In this document: in pieces, positions 18,701 through 29,824 of the stretch | How the letters are laid out: every line of letters begins with the position of its first letter | Position numbering within the stretch: position 1 is the first letter of the stretch | Assembly: GCA_014651175.1 (NCBI GenBank) | Contig: BMWJ01000006.1 | Location: forward strand, 1 to 64,000 | Reading direction: 5' to 3' | Source: Streptomyces clavifer | Lineage (GTDB): Bacteria; Actinomycetota; Actinomycetes; Streptomycetales; Streptomycetaceae | Length of the DNA stretch: 64,000 nt | Program-made: the position numbers and the translations under genes | Notes under the pieces: model-generated | Database searches by the model: none | What the model was told of the DNA's origin: nothing | What the model saw: only the letters and a program-made list of their open reading frames with translations

Positions 18701-20456
18701 CCTGTGCGCCGTCGGCGGCGCGGGCCGCCGCGAGATCGGTACGGCTCTCCGCCGCGGCGGCCTCCCGCGCGTGGTCGGCGGTGGTGCGGGCGGCCTCCCG
18801 CGCGGTGTCCCAGGCGGCGACCGCCGCCTTCTCGGCGTCGTTCGCGGCGAGGGCGGCGCGGGCCGGGTCGGCGTCCGGCGCGGTGTCGTCGAGCCATCCC
18901 GCCCGTACGGCTTCGGCGGTCTCCTGCTCGACCTCGGCGAGGCGCTGGCGCAGGTGGCCGGCCTCGCTGCGGGCGCGCTGGGCCTCGGTGGCCGCTGTGG
19001 TGGCGTCACGGTGCGCGGTCTCGCCGGTGGCCTGGAGGGTGGCGGAGCGCTCCTCCTCCTCGTCGGCCACCCGCTCCCCCGCCTCGGCGGCGGTGTGCAG
19101 GGCGCGTACGAGATCGGCGGCGGCCGTGGCGCGTGCGGCGAGGGCGGGGGCCGCGTCTCGCTCCGCCTCCCGGATCGCCACGGCGACCCGGGCGGAGCGG
19201 TCCGCGGCGGCCCGGTGGCGCAGGACCGCCTCGGCGGCCTGCCAGGCGGCGTGCAGGGTGCGGGCGTCGCCCAGTTCCCGGCGCTGGGCCGCCGCGCCCT
19301 TCTCCGCGGCGGTCAGGGCCAGCGAGGCGTGCCGGTAGGCCAGCTCCGCGGCGATCAGGGCTTTCCGCCCGCGCGCGGACTCGGCCTCCGTGACCGTGTC
19401 GGCGGTGGCGGTGACCTGCTGGGCGAGCTCCGCGGCGCGGCCACGTTCCTCGGCGGCGCGGGCGGAGAGCCTGCGGGCGAGGGTGCGGGTGCGGCGCTCG
19501 GCACCGGCGTGGACGTCGCGGCTGCGCGACCTCGTGGCGGTGGCCTCGACGATCCTGCCGAGCAGGTCGACGGATCCGGCGGTGAAGTCGCGTTCGGCGG
19601 TGAGCTCGGCGCGGCGGCCGAGCTTGTTGCCGAAACCGCTGACGAGATCGGCCAGGCCGTCGGTGTCGCGGGTGTCCGTGACGGCCCGCAGCAGCAGGTC
19701 GGTGAAGTCGGAGTCCTTCTTGACCGCGAAGAGTCCGGCCGCCTCTCCCTCGTCGGCGTTCATCTCACGCTGGTAGCGGAAGAGTTCGGGATCGAGACCG
19801 AGGTCGCCCAGGTGTTCGTTCCACCGGTCGTGGATCTCCTCCCAGTGGACGTCGAGGTGCTGGTAGAACTTCCCGGCGTCCACGAGGGCGTCACGGAAGC
19901 CCTTCATGGTGCGGCGCCTTCCCCTGGCGCCCGATACCCCCTCGGTGGGGCGGCCCACCGCGGTGGCTTCGGCGACCGGAAGGCTGCCGAGGCCGAGTCC
20001 GGGGCCGGGGCGGAAGGAGTACCAGGCCTCGGCGAACTTGCGGGGGTCGTTGGAGACCTGACGGCCACGCCATTCGCTGACCTTGCCGACCACCACGCAC
20101 TCACCGGTGAGCGTGTGCTGCCACTCCAGGGCGACGTGCCCGCAGTCGTCGGCGAGCAGGAACTTGCGCAGCACCCCGGAGCTGGCGCCGCCCAGCGTGT
20201 TGCGGTGGCCCGGCAGCATCACCGAGAAGATCAGCTTGAGCAGGACGGACTTGCCGCCGCCGTTCTCCAGGAACAGCACGCCCGCGGGCGCCGGACGGCG
20301 TGGCGGGCCGACCGGCTCGTCCTCGAAGAACTCCGCCTGGGCCGGGGCCGGCTCGGGCACGGGCTTCCCGACCCCGCGCAGGTCGAGCACGGTGTCGGCG
20401 TAGCGCGCACCGGCAGGCCCGATGGAGTAGAGGCGGACCCGGGACAACTCGTACAT
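15747..20456 (-). CDS. Giant SMC-like ATPase of a MukB/JetC-type complex
   Basis: This 1569-residue protein is built like an SMC. The N-terminal ATPase lobe has Walker A LENGGGKS at residues 63-70. Two long Ala/Glu/Arg-rich coiled coils span roughly 300-690 and 800-1290. A globular hinge-like segment lies around 700-790 (LAQAVDPADHAAVLLARPEL). The C-terminal lobe has ABC signature FSGGQLL with Ser1417 and Walker B TLFLDNPIG. Asn1455 occupies the place of the usual catalytic Glu after Asp1454. It is preceded by KITE-like and kleisin-like genes on the same strand, giving a full loop-extrusion-type trio. A JetD/MksG-like nuclease gene was not seen nearby. The role may be chromosome handling or exclusion of foreign DNA; this is inference. 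Confidence 0.85.
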   Translation of the reverse strand: MYELSRVRLYSIGPAGARYADTVLDLRGVGKPVPEPAPAQAEFFEDEPVGPPRRPAPAGVLFLENGGGKSVLLKLIFSVMLPGHRNTLGGASSGVLRKFLLADDCGHVALEWQHTLTGECVVVGKVSEWRGRQVSNDPRKFAEAWYSFRPGPGLGLGSLPVAEATAVGRPTEGVSGARGRRRTMKGFRDALVDAGKFYQHLDVHWEEIHDRWNEHLGDLGLDPELFRYQREMNADEGEAAGLFAVKKDSDFTDLLLRAVTDTRDTDGLADLVSGFGNKLGRRAELTAERDFTAGSVDLLGRIVEATATRSRSRDVHAGAERRTRTLARRLSARAAEERGRAAELAQQVTATADTVTEAESARGRKALIAAELAYRHASLALTAAEKGAAAQRRELGDARTLHAAWQAAEAVLRHRAAADRSARVAVAIREAERDAAPALAARATAAADLVRALHTAAEAGERVADEEEERSATLQATGETAHRDATTAATEAQRARSEAGHLRQRLAEVEQETAEAVRAGWLDDTAPDADPARAALAANDAEKAAVAAWDTAREAARTTADHAREAAAAESRTDLAAARAADGAQAAEQSYEAERRAAESIAAEHRLADLLGLPTASGAAVPRPRRATAGVDDSAPGAASHGEQTLTAQEFDSSAEELRELLDQGIASAERRLFDLRTAAADDARILGALGDGGLLPPGPDVLATVEYLGEHGIPALPGWRYLAQAVDPADHAAVLLARPELVDGVVITDPDAHTRAREVLGSAALLPRSAVAVGTTAALLAPVPAPGGGSSGTDDVFLVPPNPAMHDEHAADEERQALRARAAARDEDIRTLAARLAGDRSLAARIGSWRADCPPGMLTELGEAARASRAAAETAEAALAEARTVRAEADEAAADAARVRDERQEAAQRARRAADALAGLAHRLRDRAAWQARLRELTDEAAESEARATVCLDRARAADEDRRAAQRAADDAHRTARALRAERAEIAGAPETLPKAPAGTVRTSLPALREAYRAASQLYEKVGVGADLRAEQARAESDESAALAELDRLTNKVRTRAAQLLEGTDGSDGPSRQAAAARAESLVQLLETRASTASEQLGRLRGEAERLAPADEEPRHTELPADMDPADAEQAQALLRTATAELASATAALDAARSAHADLQRAHRTAEESVSGFEETGALLRDLLRDHGTDDEAEAPDPYPGTLDEARQSAAEARRSLRGCATDLSAAESSVREASDVLVRHANSNRYEQVRTPARQQIRELPAAALPDHAEKWATAFAPRLRVLTDELAQLERNRDSIVDRLRGLVESALTTLRSAQRLSQLPEGLGEWSGQEFLRIRFEEPDQTTLTERLGEVVDEATHAALKKNSDLRRDGMSLLLRGVQAALQPKGIAVEILKPDAVLRAERVPVGQMGDVFSGGQLLTAAIALYCTMAALRSNDRGRDKHRHAGTLFLDNPIGRANATYLLELQRAVSDALGVQLLYTTGLFDTTALAEFPLVIRLRNDADLRAGLKYISVEEHLRPGLPQHDPEGETVHGEITATRMFKRSGQTPGAAGGLPVPEMRGETTLR

Positions 20457-20529
20457 GGCGGCGGACTCTCGTAGTTCAGGCGGGGGGAGGGCGACGAAGT
20501 GGGGTCAGCCGGGCGTGGGCCCGGCGGGG

Positions 20530-21441
20530 TCAGGAGTGGAAGGGCAGGCCCGCGTCGGCGGCCAGTTCCAGGCTGTCGGGGTCGGGCGGGGGCAGCAGGG
20601 TGGCCGAGCCGTCCGTGACCGGGACGACGCCCAGCTCCAGCAGCTCGGCCATGGCGGCGCTGCCCGCCATGTCGCGCACCTGGAGCTGGTAGCGGGCGGT
20701 GGTGCGGTAGGTGCCGCCCGCGTCGTCCCCGGTGCGCTGGAGGAAGCCCGAGTCGGTGAGGAAGGCGACGGCCTTGCCGATGATGCCGGTGGTGGACCCG
20801 GAGAGCCGGCGGGCGTCCTTGGTCGCTCCGGTGGCGCTGCGCCGGGCGTAGATCCGCCAGCCGGACTCGAGCCCCGGGGCGTCGGTGGCCGGATCGGTGT
20901 TGTCGCCCTGTTCCTCGGCCCGCTCCTCCAGGCGGTGGCAGGCCTGGCGGACGAAGGCGTCGACCCCGTTGACCGTGATGCGGCCGATGTAGGCGTCGTC
21001 GGCGAGGTCCTCGGGGCGGGGGAACGCCATGGCGGCGACGGCGAGATGGGCGAGGCCGTGCAGGAAGCGGTCGGCGGCGTCGGACGAGGCACGCCGGGCG
21101 TAGTCGCCCATGCGTACGGCGAAGACCGAGTCCTCGCCCGCGGTCACGGCCATGCCGGCGCGGGTGGAGACCTCCAGGACGATGAGTCCGAGCCCGGTGG
21201 CGACGGCGTCGGCCAGCCGGGCGAAGGCGGACTCCTCCCGGTAGCGGCGGAGCAGTTCCGCGTACTCGGCGTCGCGTGCGGGCAGCAGCTTGGGCTGCAG
21301 CCCGAAGGAGACGAGCCGGGCCGCGTCGGCCGCGTCGGCGGGGGTGACAGCGGCGGGAGCGGCCGGCGGCGCGGTGTCGGGCGCGTGGACGGGGTACGGG
21401 TCGCCCCACGCGTCGGTGTGCTCGGCGTGCTGCTCGCTCAA
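20530..21441 (-). CDS. KITE-like (MukE/JetB-type) subunit of the SMC complex
   Basis: This 303-residue soluble protein lies 73 bp upstream of the giant SMC gene. An acidic Ala/Pro-rich start leads into helical, winged-helix-like sequence around residues 45-170 (LRRYREESAFARLADAVATG, DRFLHGLAHLAVAAMAF). A second winged-helix-like segment covers about 205-270, with STTGIIGKAVAFLTDSGFLQ followed by a beta-turn and strand. Size, position and fold pattern match the KITE subunits that bind kleisin in MukBEF and Wadjet complexes; the family assignment is by context as much as by motif. The start is TTG at 21441, supported by GAGGAG upstream. Confidence 0.7.
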   Translation of the reverse strand: MSEQHAEHTDAWGDPYPVHAPDTAPPAAPAAVTPADAADAARLVSFGLQPKLLPARDAEYAELLRRYREESAFARLADAVATGLGLIVLEVSTRAGMAVTAGEDSVFAVRMGDYARRASSDAADRFLHGLAHLAVAAMAFPRPEDLADDAYIGRITVNGVDAFVRQACHRLEERAEEQGDNTDPATDAPGLESGWRIYARRSATGATKDARRLSGSTTGIIGKAVAFLTDSGFLQRTGDDAGGTYRTTARYQLQVRDMAGSAAMAELLELGVVPVTDGSATLLPPPDPDSLELAADAGLPFHS

Positions 21442-21638
21442 CTCGGTGACTCCTCGGTGCGGGTGCTGCGCTCTCGGTGGGGCTGGGGTGGCCGGTCGTC
21501 CGGGCCGGGGAGGCTCCCGGGTGCGGCCTTCGGCCGCTGGACGCCCAGGAGGTGTCCTCCCGGGAGGGGGATGTTCATGCCTCGGCTTCGCGGTCCGGTC
21601 CGCGGGTGGTCATGCGGCGTGCTGCCGAGCGAAGGCGC

Positions 21639-23165
21639 TCACGACGCGTCCTTCCGGTCCGCGGCCATTCCCGCCGCATCGAGCAGGGCCATGCCCACTA
21701 TCAGGTCCGCACCGCCGAATTCGTGGTCCTCGAGCGGGGTGCCGTCGTCGACGGCGAACAGCAGCCTGCGCTCGCCCTGACGGTAGGCGGTGCCGACCGG
21801 CGGGCTCGCCGCGTGGACCGCGAGCAGCGCGACGAGGTAGGGCAGTTCGGCGTCGCGGAGCCGTGCCTCGGCGAGGAGTCCGGAGAGCCTGCGGGGCGCG
21901 TCGTGCTCCAGGTCGAGCAGTTCCATGGCACTGGCGAGCTGCTCCTCGCTGAACCTGCTGTCGTCGGGGGTGGCGATGAGGTCGGGTTCGGGCATCTCCG
22001 CGCCGAGGTGCTCCCGCTCCACCGGCGGCATCAGCAGCATGTCGACGAGGTCGCCGACCCGGACCGAGGCGGGGGTGCGCAGCCCGGTGCCCCGCGCGAA
22101 GAAGGCGTCGGTGACCCGGGTGGCCTCCTCGACGGGGAGCGGCAGCACGGGTACGACGAGCTGCCCGTACAGGTCGAGGCCCACCCGCGCGGTGGGGGTG
22201 GCGAACGCCTGCCGGTCCTGTTCGGCGCGGAAGAGGGGCCCTGCCTCCAGCAGCCTGGACTGCAGCTGGGTGTGGCGGCGGATGCAGTCCTTCACGATGT
22301 CGACGAGCTCGGCGGCGCGGCGCTTGTGCTCGGGGTCCTCCGCCTCGTCCCTGGCCTTGCGGATGTTGGTGAGGATCGCGTTCTCGTGGCGGTAGCGGTC
22401 GGCGACGTGGTCCAGCGCTTCCGTGATCATGTCGGGTACGGCGTTGAGCCAGTCGACGGCGCGGACGTTGCGCCGGGTCGCCTCCAGAGTCCTGCGGAGC
22501 GTCTCGGCGTACTGCACGGTGCGGTAGCGGGCCTGTTCGGCGGCGAGCTGCGCGTCGGCGAGGCGGCCCCGGCTGATGAGGACCTCCAGCTTCACCTCGG
22601 CGGCGATCTGTGCGCTGGTGACGTCCGTGTCGAGTGCTCCGACGAGGACGTTGACCGCTTCGTCGGTGGCGCGGAGGTAGACGGTGCCGCCGTGGCCGGG
22701 GACCTCTTCGATGAGCTTGAAGTCGTAGTCCCTGCGGACGTAGACCCCGTCGGAGCCGAAGGTGCCGTAGACCGCGCGGAACCCGCGGTCCACGCTGCCC
22801 ACGTTGATCAGGTTCTCCAGGACCCAGCGCGCGACCCGCTCGTGCTCGGTGACGGGGCGGCGGGGTGCCTGGGCGCCGATCCGCGGAAGGAGTCTGGCCA
22901 CTATCTGGTCGTGGTCGGCGCCTGTGTCGAAGTCCATGTTCAGCGTGACCAGGTCGATCGCGGCGAGGGCGACCTCGGCCATCGCGTAGACCGTGTACTC
23001 GCCGGCCAGATTGGCCTTGCGGACGTCGAGGTCGTGCAGCGGGGCGGTGCAGGCGAGCGCGCGCAGCCGACGCGAGAGCCCCTCGTCGGCGGCCGGGCCC
23101 TGGGCGGGCCGCGGTCCCGCGCTGAGCTGGGGCGCAGCGGTTTCGGTGTCGGCGGGCGAAGTCAC
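21639..23165 (-). CDS. Kleisin-like (MukF/JetA-type) subunit of the SMC complex
   Basis: This protein of about 508 residues is first in the SMC trio. An N-terminal winged-helix-like region ends in RDYDFKLIEE. The block LRATDEAVNVLVGALDTDVT leads into a long helical stretch (QIAAEVKLEVLISRGRLADA through VDIVKDCIRRHTQLQSRLLE), a C-terminal winged-helix-like domain and a tail. This layout matches the kleisins of Wadjet/Mks systems. GTG at 23165 is preferred because a TAATCT -10 element ends 7 nt before it, the usual arrangement of leaderless actinobacterial mRNAs. TTG at 23195 would add 10 residues. A gap of 197 bp separates it from the KITE-like gene. Confidence 0.72.
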   Translation of the reverse strand: MTSPADTETAAPQLSAGPRPAQGPAADEGLSRRLRALACTAPLHDLDVRKANLAGEYTVYAMAEVALAAIDLVTLNMDFDTGADHDQIVARLLPRIGAQAPRRPVTEHERVARWVLENLINVGSVDRGFRAVYGTFGSDGVYVRRDYDFKLIEEVPGHGGTVYLRATDEAVNVLVGALDTDVTSAQIAAEVKLEVLISRGRLADAQLAAEQARYRTVQYAETLRRTLEATRRNVRAVDWLNAVPDMITEALDHVADRYRHENAILTNIRKARDEAEDPEHKRRAAELVDIVKDCIRRHTQLQSRLLEAGPLFRAEQDRQAFATPTARVGLDLYGQLVVPVLPLPVEEATRVTDAFFARGTGLRTPASVRVGDLVDMLLMPPVEREHLGAEMPEPDLIATPDDSRFSEEQLASAMELLDLEHDAPRRLSGLLAEARLRDAELPYLVALLAVHAASPPVGTAYRQGERRLLFAVDDGTPLEDHEFGGADLIVGMALLDAAGMAADRKDAS

Positions 23166-23172
23166 GCTGAAC

Positions 23173-23202
23173 AGATTAGGTCCTCGCACCGACAACGGTC
23201 GA
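23173..23202 (-). promoter_or_regulatory. Predicted leaderless promoter of the SMC trio
   Basis: On the minus strand TCGACC (23202-23197) is followed after 18 bp by TAATCT (23178-23173). The GTG at 23165 then begins 7 nt after the -10 hexamer, so transcription would start at or next to the start codon. Confidence 0.55.
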
Positions 23203-23222
23203 AACGGTGCGGAAGCGACCGG

Positions 23223-26830
<3,608 letters not shown>

Positions 26831-26834
<4 letters not shown>

Positions 26835-27161
26835 CCCTCCATTCTGGCGTCGCGGACGAACCCGTGCAGAAAGGGCGTGCGGGTGGGGTCGGCCGGCGCC
26901 TCCGGGAGTACCTGCTCGGAGCCGCGCCCCATCGGTCCGCCGCCCGCCACGACCAGGGCCGCAGGCGAGACCCGTGCTGCCGCGGCACGGCCGGCGAGCG
27001 GCCGGGCCGCTTCGCTGCACGGAGAGCCGTGAGCCGAGCAGCAGCACGTCCTCGCCGCGCGGGTGCCGGACACGCGGCTCCGGCGCGGTTCCTCCAGGAG
27101 GCGGCGCAGTCCCCGGCGGCCGGGCGGGACACGGCGGCCGCCGCTCCCCCGCGGGCGGCAC
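26831..27161 (-). pseudogene. Possible frameshifted small gene coupled to the hydantoinase gene
   Basis: Two overlapping frames look protein-like in this 394-bp gap. The upper one contains [15 protein letters not shown]. The lower one contains [35 protein letters not shown] and [13 protein letters not shown]. The second frame ends in a TGA that overlaps the hydantoinase ATG. Both have high third-position G/C. Joining them needs a frame change near 27010-27030, so this is either a pseudogene, a sequencing error or two chance frames. The GTG at 27161 is only a candidate start. I do not recognise the product. Confidence 0.35.
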
Positions 27162-27228
27162 CCCGCGCTCTTCGCGCCCATTACCGGCGGGCGCAACCGG
27201 TCCGGGCCGCGTGTCCGGCCGGGCGGGG

Positions 27229-28647
27229 TCAGACGGCGGGCGCGTCGGGCCCGATCCTGCTGCGCACCGCCGTCTGCACCTCGACCTCCTCGGCCGGGTC
27301 CGCGGCGAGCCGTCGCAGGCGTTCGGCTACCCGGACGTCCCCGGTCTCCGCGTGGTGGGCGGCCAGCTCGCGGGTGGTCTCCTCGCAGTCCCACAGGCAT
27401 TCGACGGCGAAGCCGGTGGCGAAGGACGGATCGGTGGCGGCGAGTGCGCTGGCGGCCCGACCGCGCAGGTGGGAGGAGGACGTCTCCCGGTAGACGTGAC
27501 GCAGCACCGGGGCCGCGCAGACGATGCCGAGGCGGCCGGCGCCGTCGACGAGGGTCCACAGGCGCTGGGCGTCGGGGCCGTCTCCCCGGACGGCCTCACG
27601 CAGGGCGGCGAGGACGAGCGGGGCGTCCTGTGCGGCGCCGCGGCCGGCGAGCACGCCGGCCGCCGACGCTCCCAGGGCGTCGGGCCGGTGGGCCCAGCCA
27701 CGGGCCCGGACCACGGCCTCGTCCCCGCACATGCGCTCGAAGGCGGCCACGGCCACCTCGGCGACGGTGGGGGAAGGGCCCGTGGCGGCCTGTTCGATCA
27801 GATCGAGTACGGCGGGGTCCCGGGCCTCGGCGAGATAGTGCAGGGCCGCACAGCGGGCGCCTTCGGGGCCGCTGCGGGCGGCCTCGACGATCGCCGGACG
27901 GTCCTCGGCCCCCGCAACGGCGGAGAGGCAGCGGGCGGCCGGCACGTGGAGGGCGCTGCCGCGTTCCAGACCCTGCTGGGCCCAGTCGAAGACGGCCTGG
28001 ACACTCCAGCCGGGCCGTGGGCCGCCATGCCCCATCTGCCGCTGCCACCGGTCGAAGGAGCCCTGTTCCCGGGCCGCCCTGACCCGGGCGCCCACCGTCT
28101 CGCGGGGGTCGTCGGCCCACAGCCGCCAGGGGTGCGGTTCGAAGGCGTCCCGCACGGCGGCCGCCAGCTCGGCGGCGCCCTCCGGGGTCGCGGGGAACCG
28201 GCCGAGCACCGGCTCGGCGAGGGAGCGCAGCCCCGCGTCGTCGTCGCGCAGGGCCAGCTCGTCGAGGGCCCAGGCCCAGTTGGCCCCGGTGGCGGCGTAC
28301 CGCCGCAGGAGCACGAGGGCGTCGTCGCGTCCGTACGAGGCGAGGTGGCCGAGGACCGCGAGGGCCAGGCCGGTGCGTGAGTCCTCGGTGTCGAGGTGGT
28401 CCTCGGGGTCCCAGAGGTGCCGCTCGATCTCTTCCGTGCCGCCGTCGAGGTCGAGGTACAGGCGCGCGTAGTAGAGGGAACGGTTCTCGAGTTGCCAGTC
28501 GTGACGCGGATCGCTCAGGACGCAGTGGTTGAGGGCCGCGAGGGCCTCGGGGCGCGGTGCGGCGAGTGCGTGGAGCGTGCCGTCGCCGCGGCCCCTCTGC
28601 AACAGGCCGAGCAGGGTGCCGCTCGGCGCTATGAACGGATCGAACAT
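27229..28647 (-). CDS. HEAT-repeat-like helical protein of unknown function
   Basis: This 472-residue, mostly alpha-helical protein has repeated helix pairs from about residue 230 onward ([79 protein letters not shown]). These resemble HEAT repeats. The N-terminus begins [23 protein letters not shown]. No catalytic motif, signal peptide or membrane helix is seen. The ATG at 28647 is the first start and the Shine-Dalgarno match is moderate (GAGG). It may serve as a protein-interaction scaffold. It is upstream of, and on the same strand as, the hydantoinase gene with a 394-bp gap. Confidence 0.78.
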   Translation of the reverse strand: MFDPFIAPSGTLLGLLQRGRGDGTLHALAAPRPEALAALNHCVLSDPRHDWQLENRSLYYARLYLDLDGGTEEIERHLWDPEDHLDTEDSRTGLALAVLGHLASYGRDDALVLLRRYAATGANWAWALDELALRDDDAGLRSLAEPVLGRFPATPEGAAELAAAVRDAFEPHPWRLWADDPRETVGARVRAAREQGSFDRWQRQMGHGGPRPGWSVQAVFDWAQQGLERGSALHVPAARCLSAVAGAEDRPAIVEAARSGPEGARCAALHYLAEARDPAVLDLIEQAATGPSPTVAEVAVAAFERMCGDEAVVRARGWAHRPDALGASAAGVLAGRGAAQDAPLVLAALREAVRGDGPDAQRLWTLVDGAGRLGIVCAAPVLRHVYRETSSSHLRGRAASALAATDPSFATGFAVECLWDCEETTRELAAHHAETGDVRVAERLRRLAADPAEEVEVQTAVRSRIGPDAPAV

Positions 28648-28884
28648 GGGGAAAGCCTCACATCAAGCTGTCGACGCAACCGGGACTGTGCTGTTCCGAG
28701 TGCCGGGAGGCACTAGGCCGCGCAGCAACATGATCGGCCGACCGCCGTCTTCTGCCTGGTGCTCATCTTCCTCTGCCTCTCGTCCGTGGTCCTGAGCGGA
28801 CCTGCGACGTCATGATGACCCAGCCATTTCGCCGACGCGACCACATTTACGGCGCACCGGTCAGCGGGCGGCCGGGACGGTGCG

Positions 28885-29278
28885 TCAGCGCGCGCCGAAC
28901 AGTTCCAGCAGGTCGTCCTTGCCGAACGCGCCCGCGGTGTCCGTCGCGGACGGTGTTCCGGCCGCCGGGTCGGCGCCCGCGGCGAGCAGTGCGCCGATCA
29001 CACCGCGCTCGTCCTCGAGGACGGCTCCGGCGAGCGGGATCCACCCCCCGGCCATGGGCGCGGTCCGGGTCGGCGCCGCGTCCGGTGAGGGCGGCGACGG
29101 TGGCGGCGTGCCCGTGGTGGGCGGCGATCATGAGCAGACAGTCGCCGCGGTCGTCGGTGAGGTGCGCGGGAGCGCCCGCGTCGAGACGGACGGCGAGCGC
29201 TCCGGCCTCACCCCGGCAGGCCGGGCCGGGGAGCTTCGCCGCCGGCTCGACCGCCTCCGGGTCGGGGACCTCGCTCAT
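28885..29278 (-). pseudogene. Ankyrin-repeat protein gene with a single-base frameshift
   Basis: The ATG at 29278 starts MSEVPDPEAVEP and an ankyrin repeat (DDRGDCLLMIAAHHGHAATV, then GRGADPDRA). The frame is lost at a run of six G at 29043-29048. In the next frame the protein resumes as GWIPLAGAVLEDERGVIGAL, LAAGADPAAGTPSAT and a normal end KDDLLELFGAR. Total length is 131 codons plus one base, as expected for one inserted G. The intact product would be about 130 residues with two or three ankyrin repeats. GGAAGG lies upstream of the ATG. A sequencing error in the homopolymer is as likely as real decay. Confidence 0.78.
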
Positions 29279-29503
29279 CGGACGGACCGCCTTCCATCGC
29301 CGTTGTCGCCGTTTCCGACCCGGTGGGGAGTACGGCGTGGGGCCGTACGAGTGAATCGACAGGGTACTGGTCCGCAGTCGACATGAGCCTGCCCGGAAGC
29401 GGCGGAAGATCTCCGCACGAGCCGCCCGGACCCGGCCGTTTCCCGGCACTCCGGGCCCGTCCCACCACTTATCGCCCGCCACTCGAGTGAAAACCCGCGA
29501 TAT

Positions 29504-29533
29504 TCACTCAATTGCACCTTTTATCGTATAGAA
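29504..29533 (+). promoter_or_regulatory. Possible promoter in the AT-rich gap 29279-29593
   Basis: TTCACT (29504-29509) and TATAGA (29528-29533) are spaced 18 bp apart, about 60 bp before the small membrane protein gene. The local sequence is unusually A/T-rich for this window, and a perfect CACTCGAGTG palindrome lies at 29481-29490. Only the match to consensus supports this. Confidence 0.35.
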
Positions 29534-29593
29534 ACATCTTGTGATCCTGGAAGTACTCATGGTGACTGTCCCCTTCAACCAGGAGAACCGCTC

Positions 29594-29788
29594 ATGATCC
29601 TTTCCATCTCGGGCGTGGTACTGCTCGGCATCATCGCCTTCCTGTTCTTCAAGAAGGACGGGCTCAAGGCATCACACGGCCTCATCTGCGCCCTGTTCGG
29701 CTTCTATCTGGCGGGCACCGCCATCGCGCCGAGCATCACGGCGGGCGGGGCCAGCCTCGCCAGCATGCTGGGCGGAATCAAGTTCTGA
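29594..29788 (+). CDS. Small two-helix membrane protein
   Basis: This 64-residue protein has a first membrane helix ISGVVLLGIIAFLFF (about 4-18), a short KKDGLKASHG turn and a second hydrophobic segment LICALFGFYLAGTAIAP (about 30-46). A Gly/Ser-rich C-terminus follows. AGGAG is well placed before the ATG. It lies 36 bp before, and is presumably co-transcribed with, the FtsK/TraG-like ATPase gene, suggesting the two act together at the membrane. I do not recognise a named family; similar pairs occur near conjugation-type proteins of actinomycetes (recollection). Confidence 0.8.
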   Translation: MILSISGVVLLGIIAFLFFKKDGLKASHGLICALFGFYLAGTAIAPSITAGGASLASMLGGIKF

Positions 29789-29824
29789 CGCTCCGCGACC
29801 CCTCCCACCCACCAGGAGACCGAC

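Noticed and set aside
16893..20474. Plus-strand open frame of about 1190 codons opposite the SMC gene
   Set aside because: It is a low-complexity Gly/Val/Leu shadow of the coiled-coil codons on the other strand.
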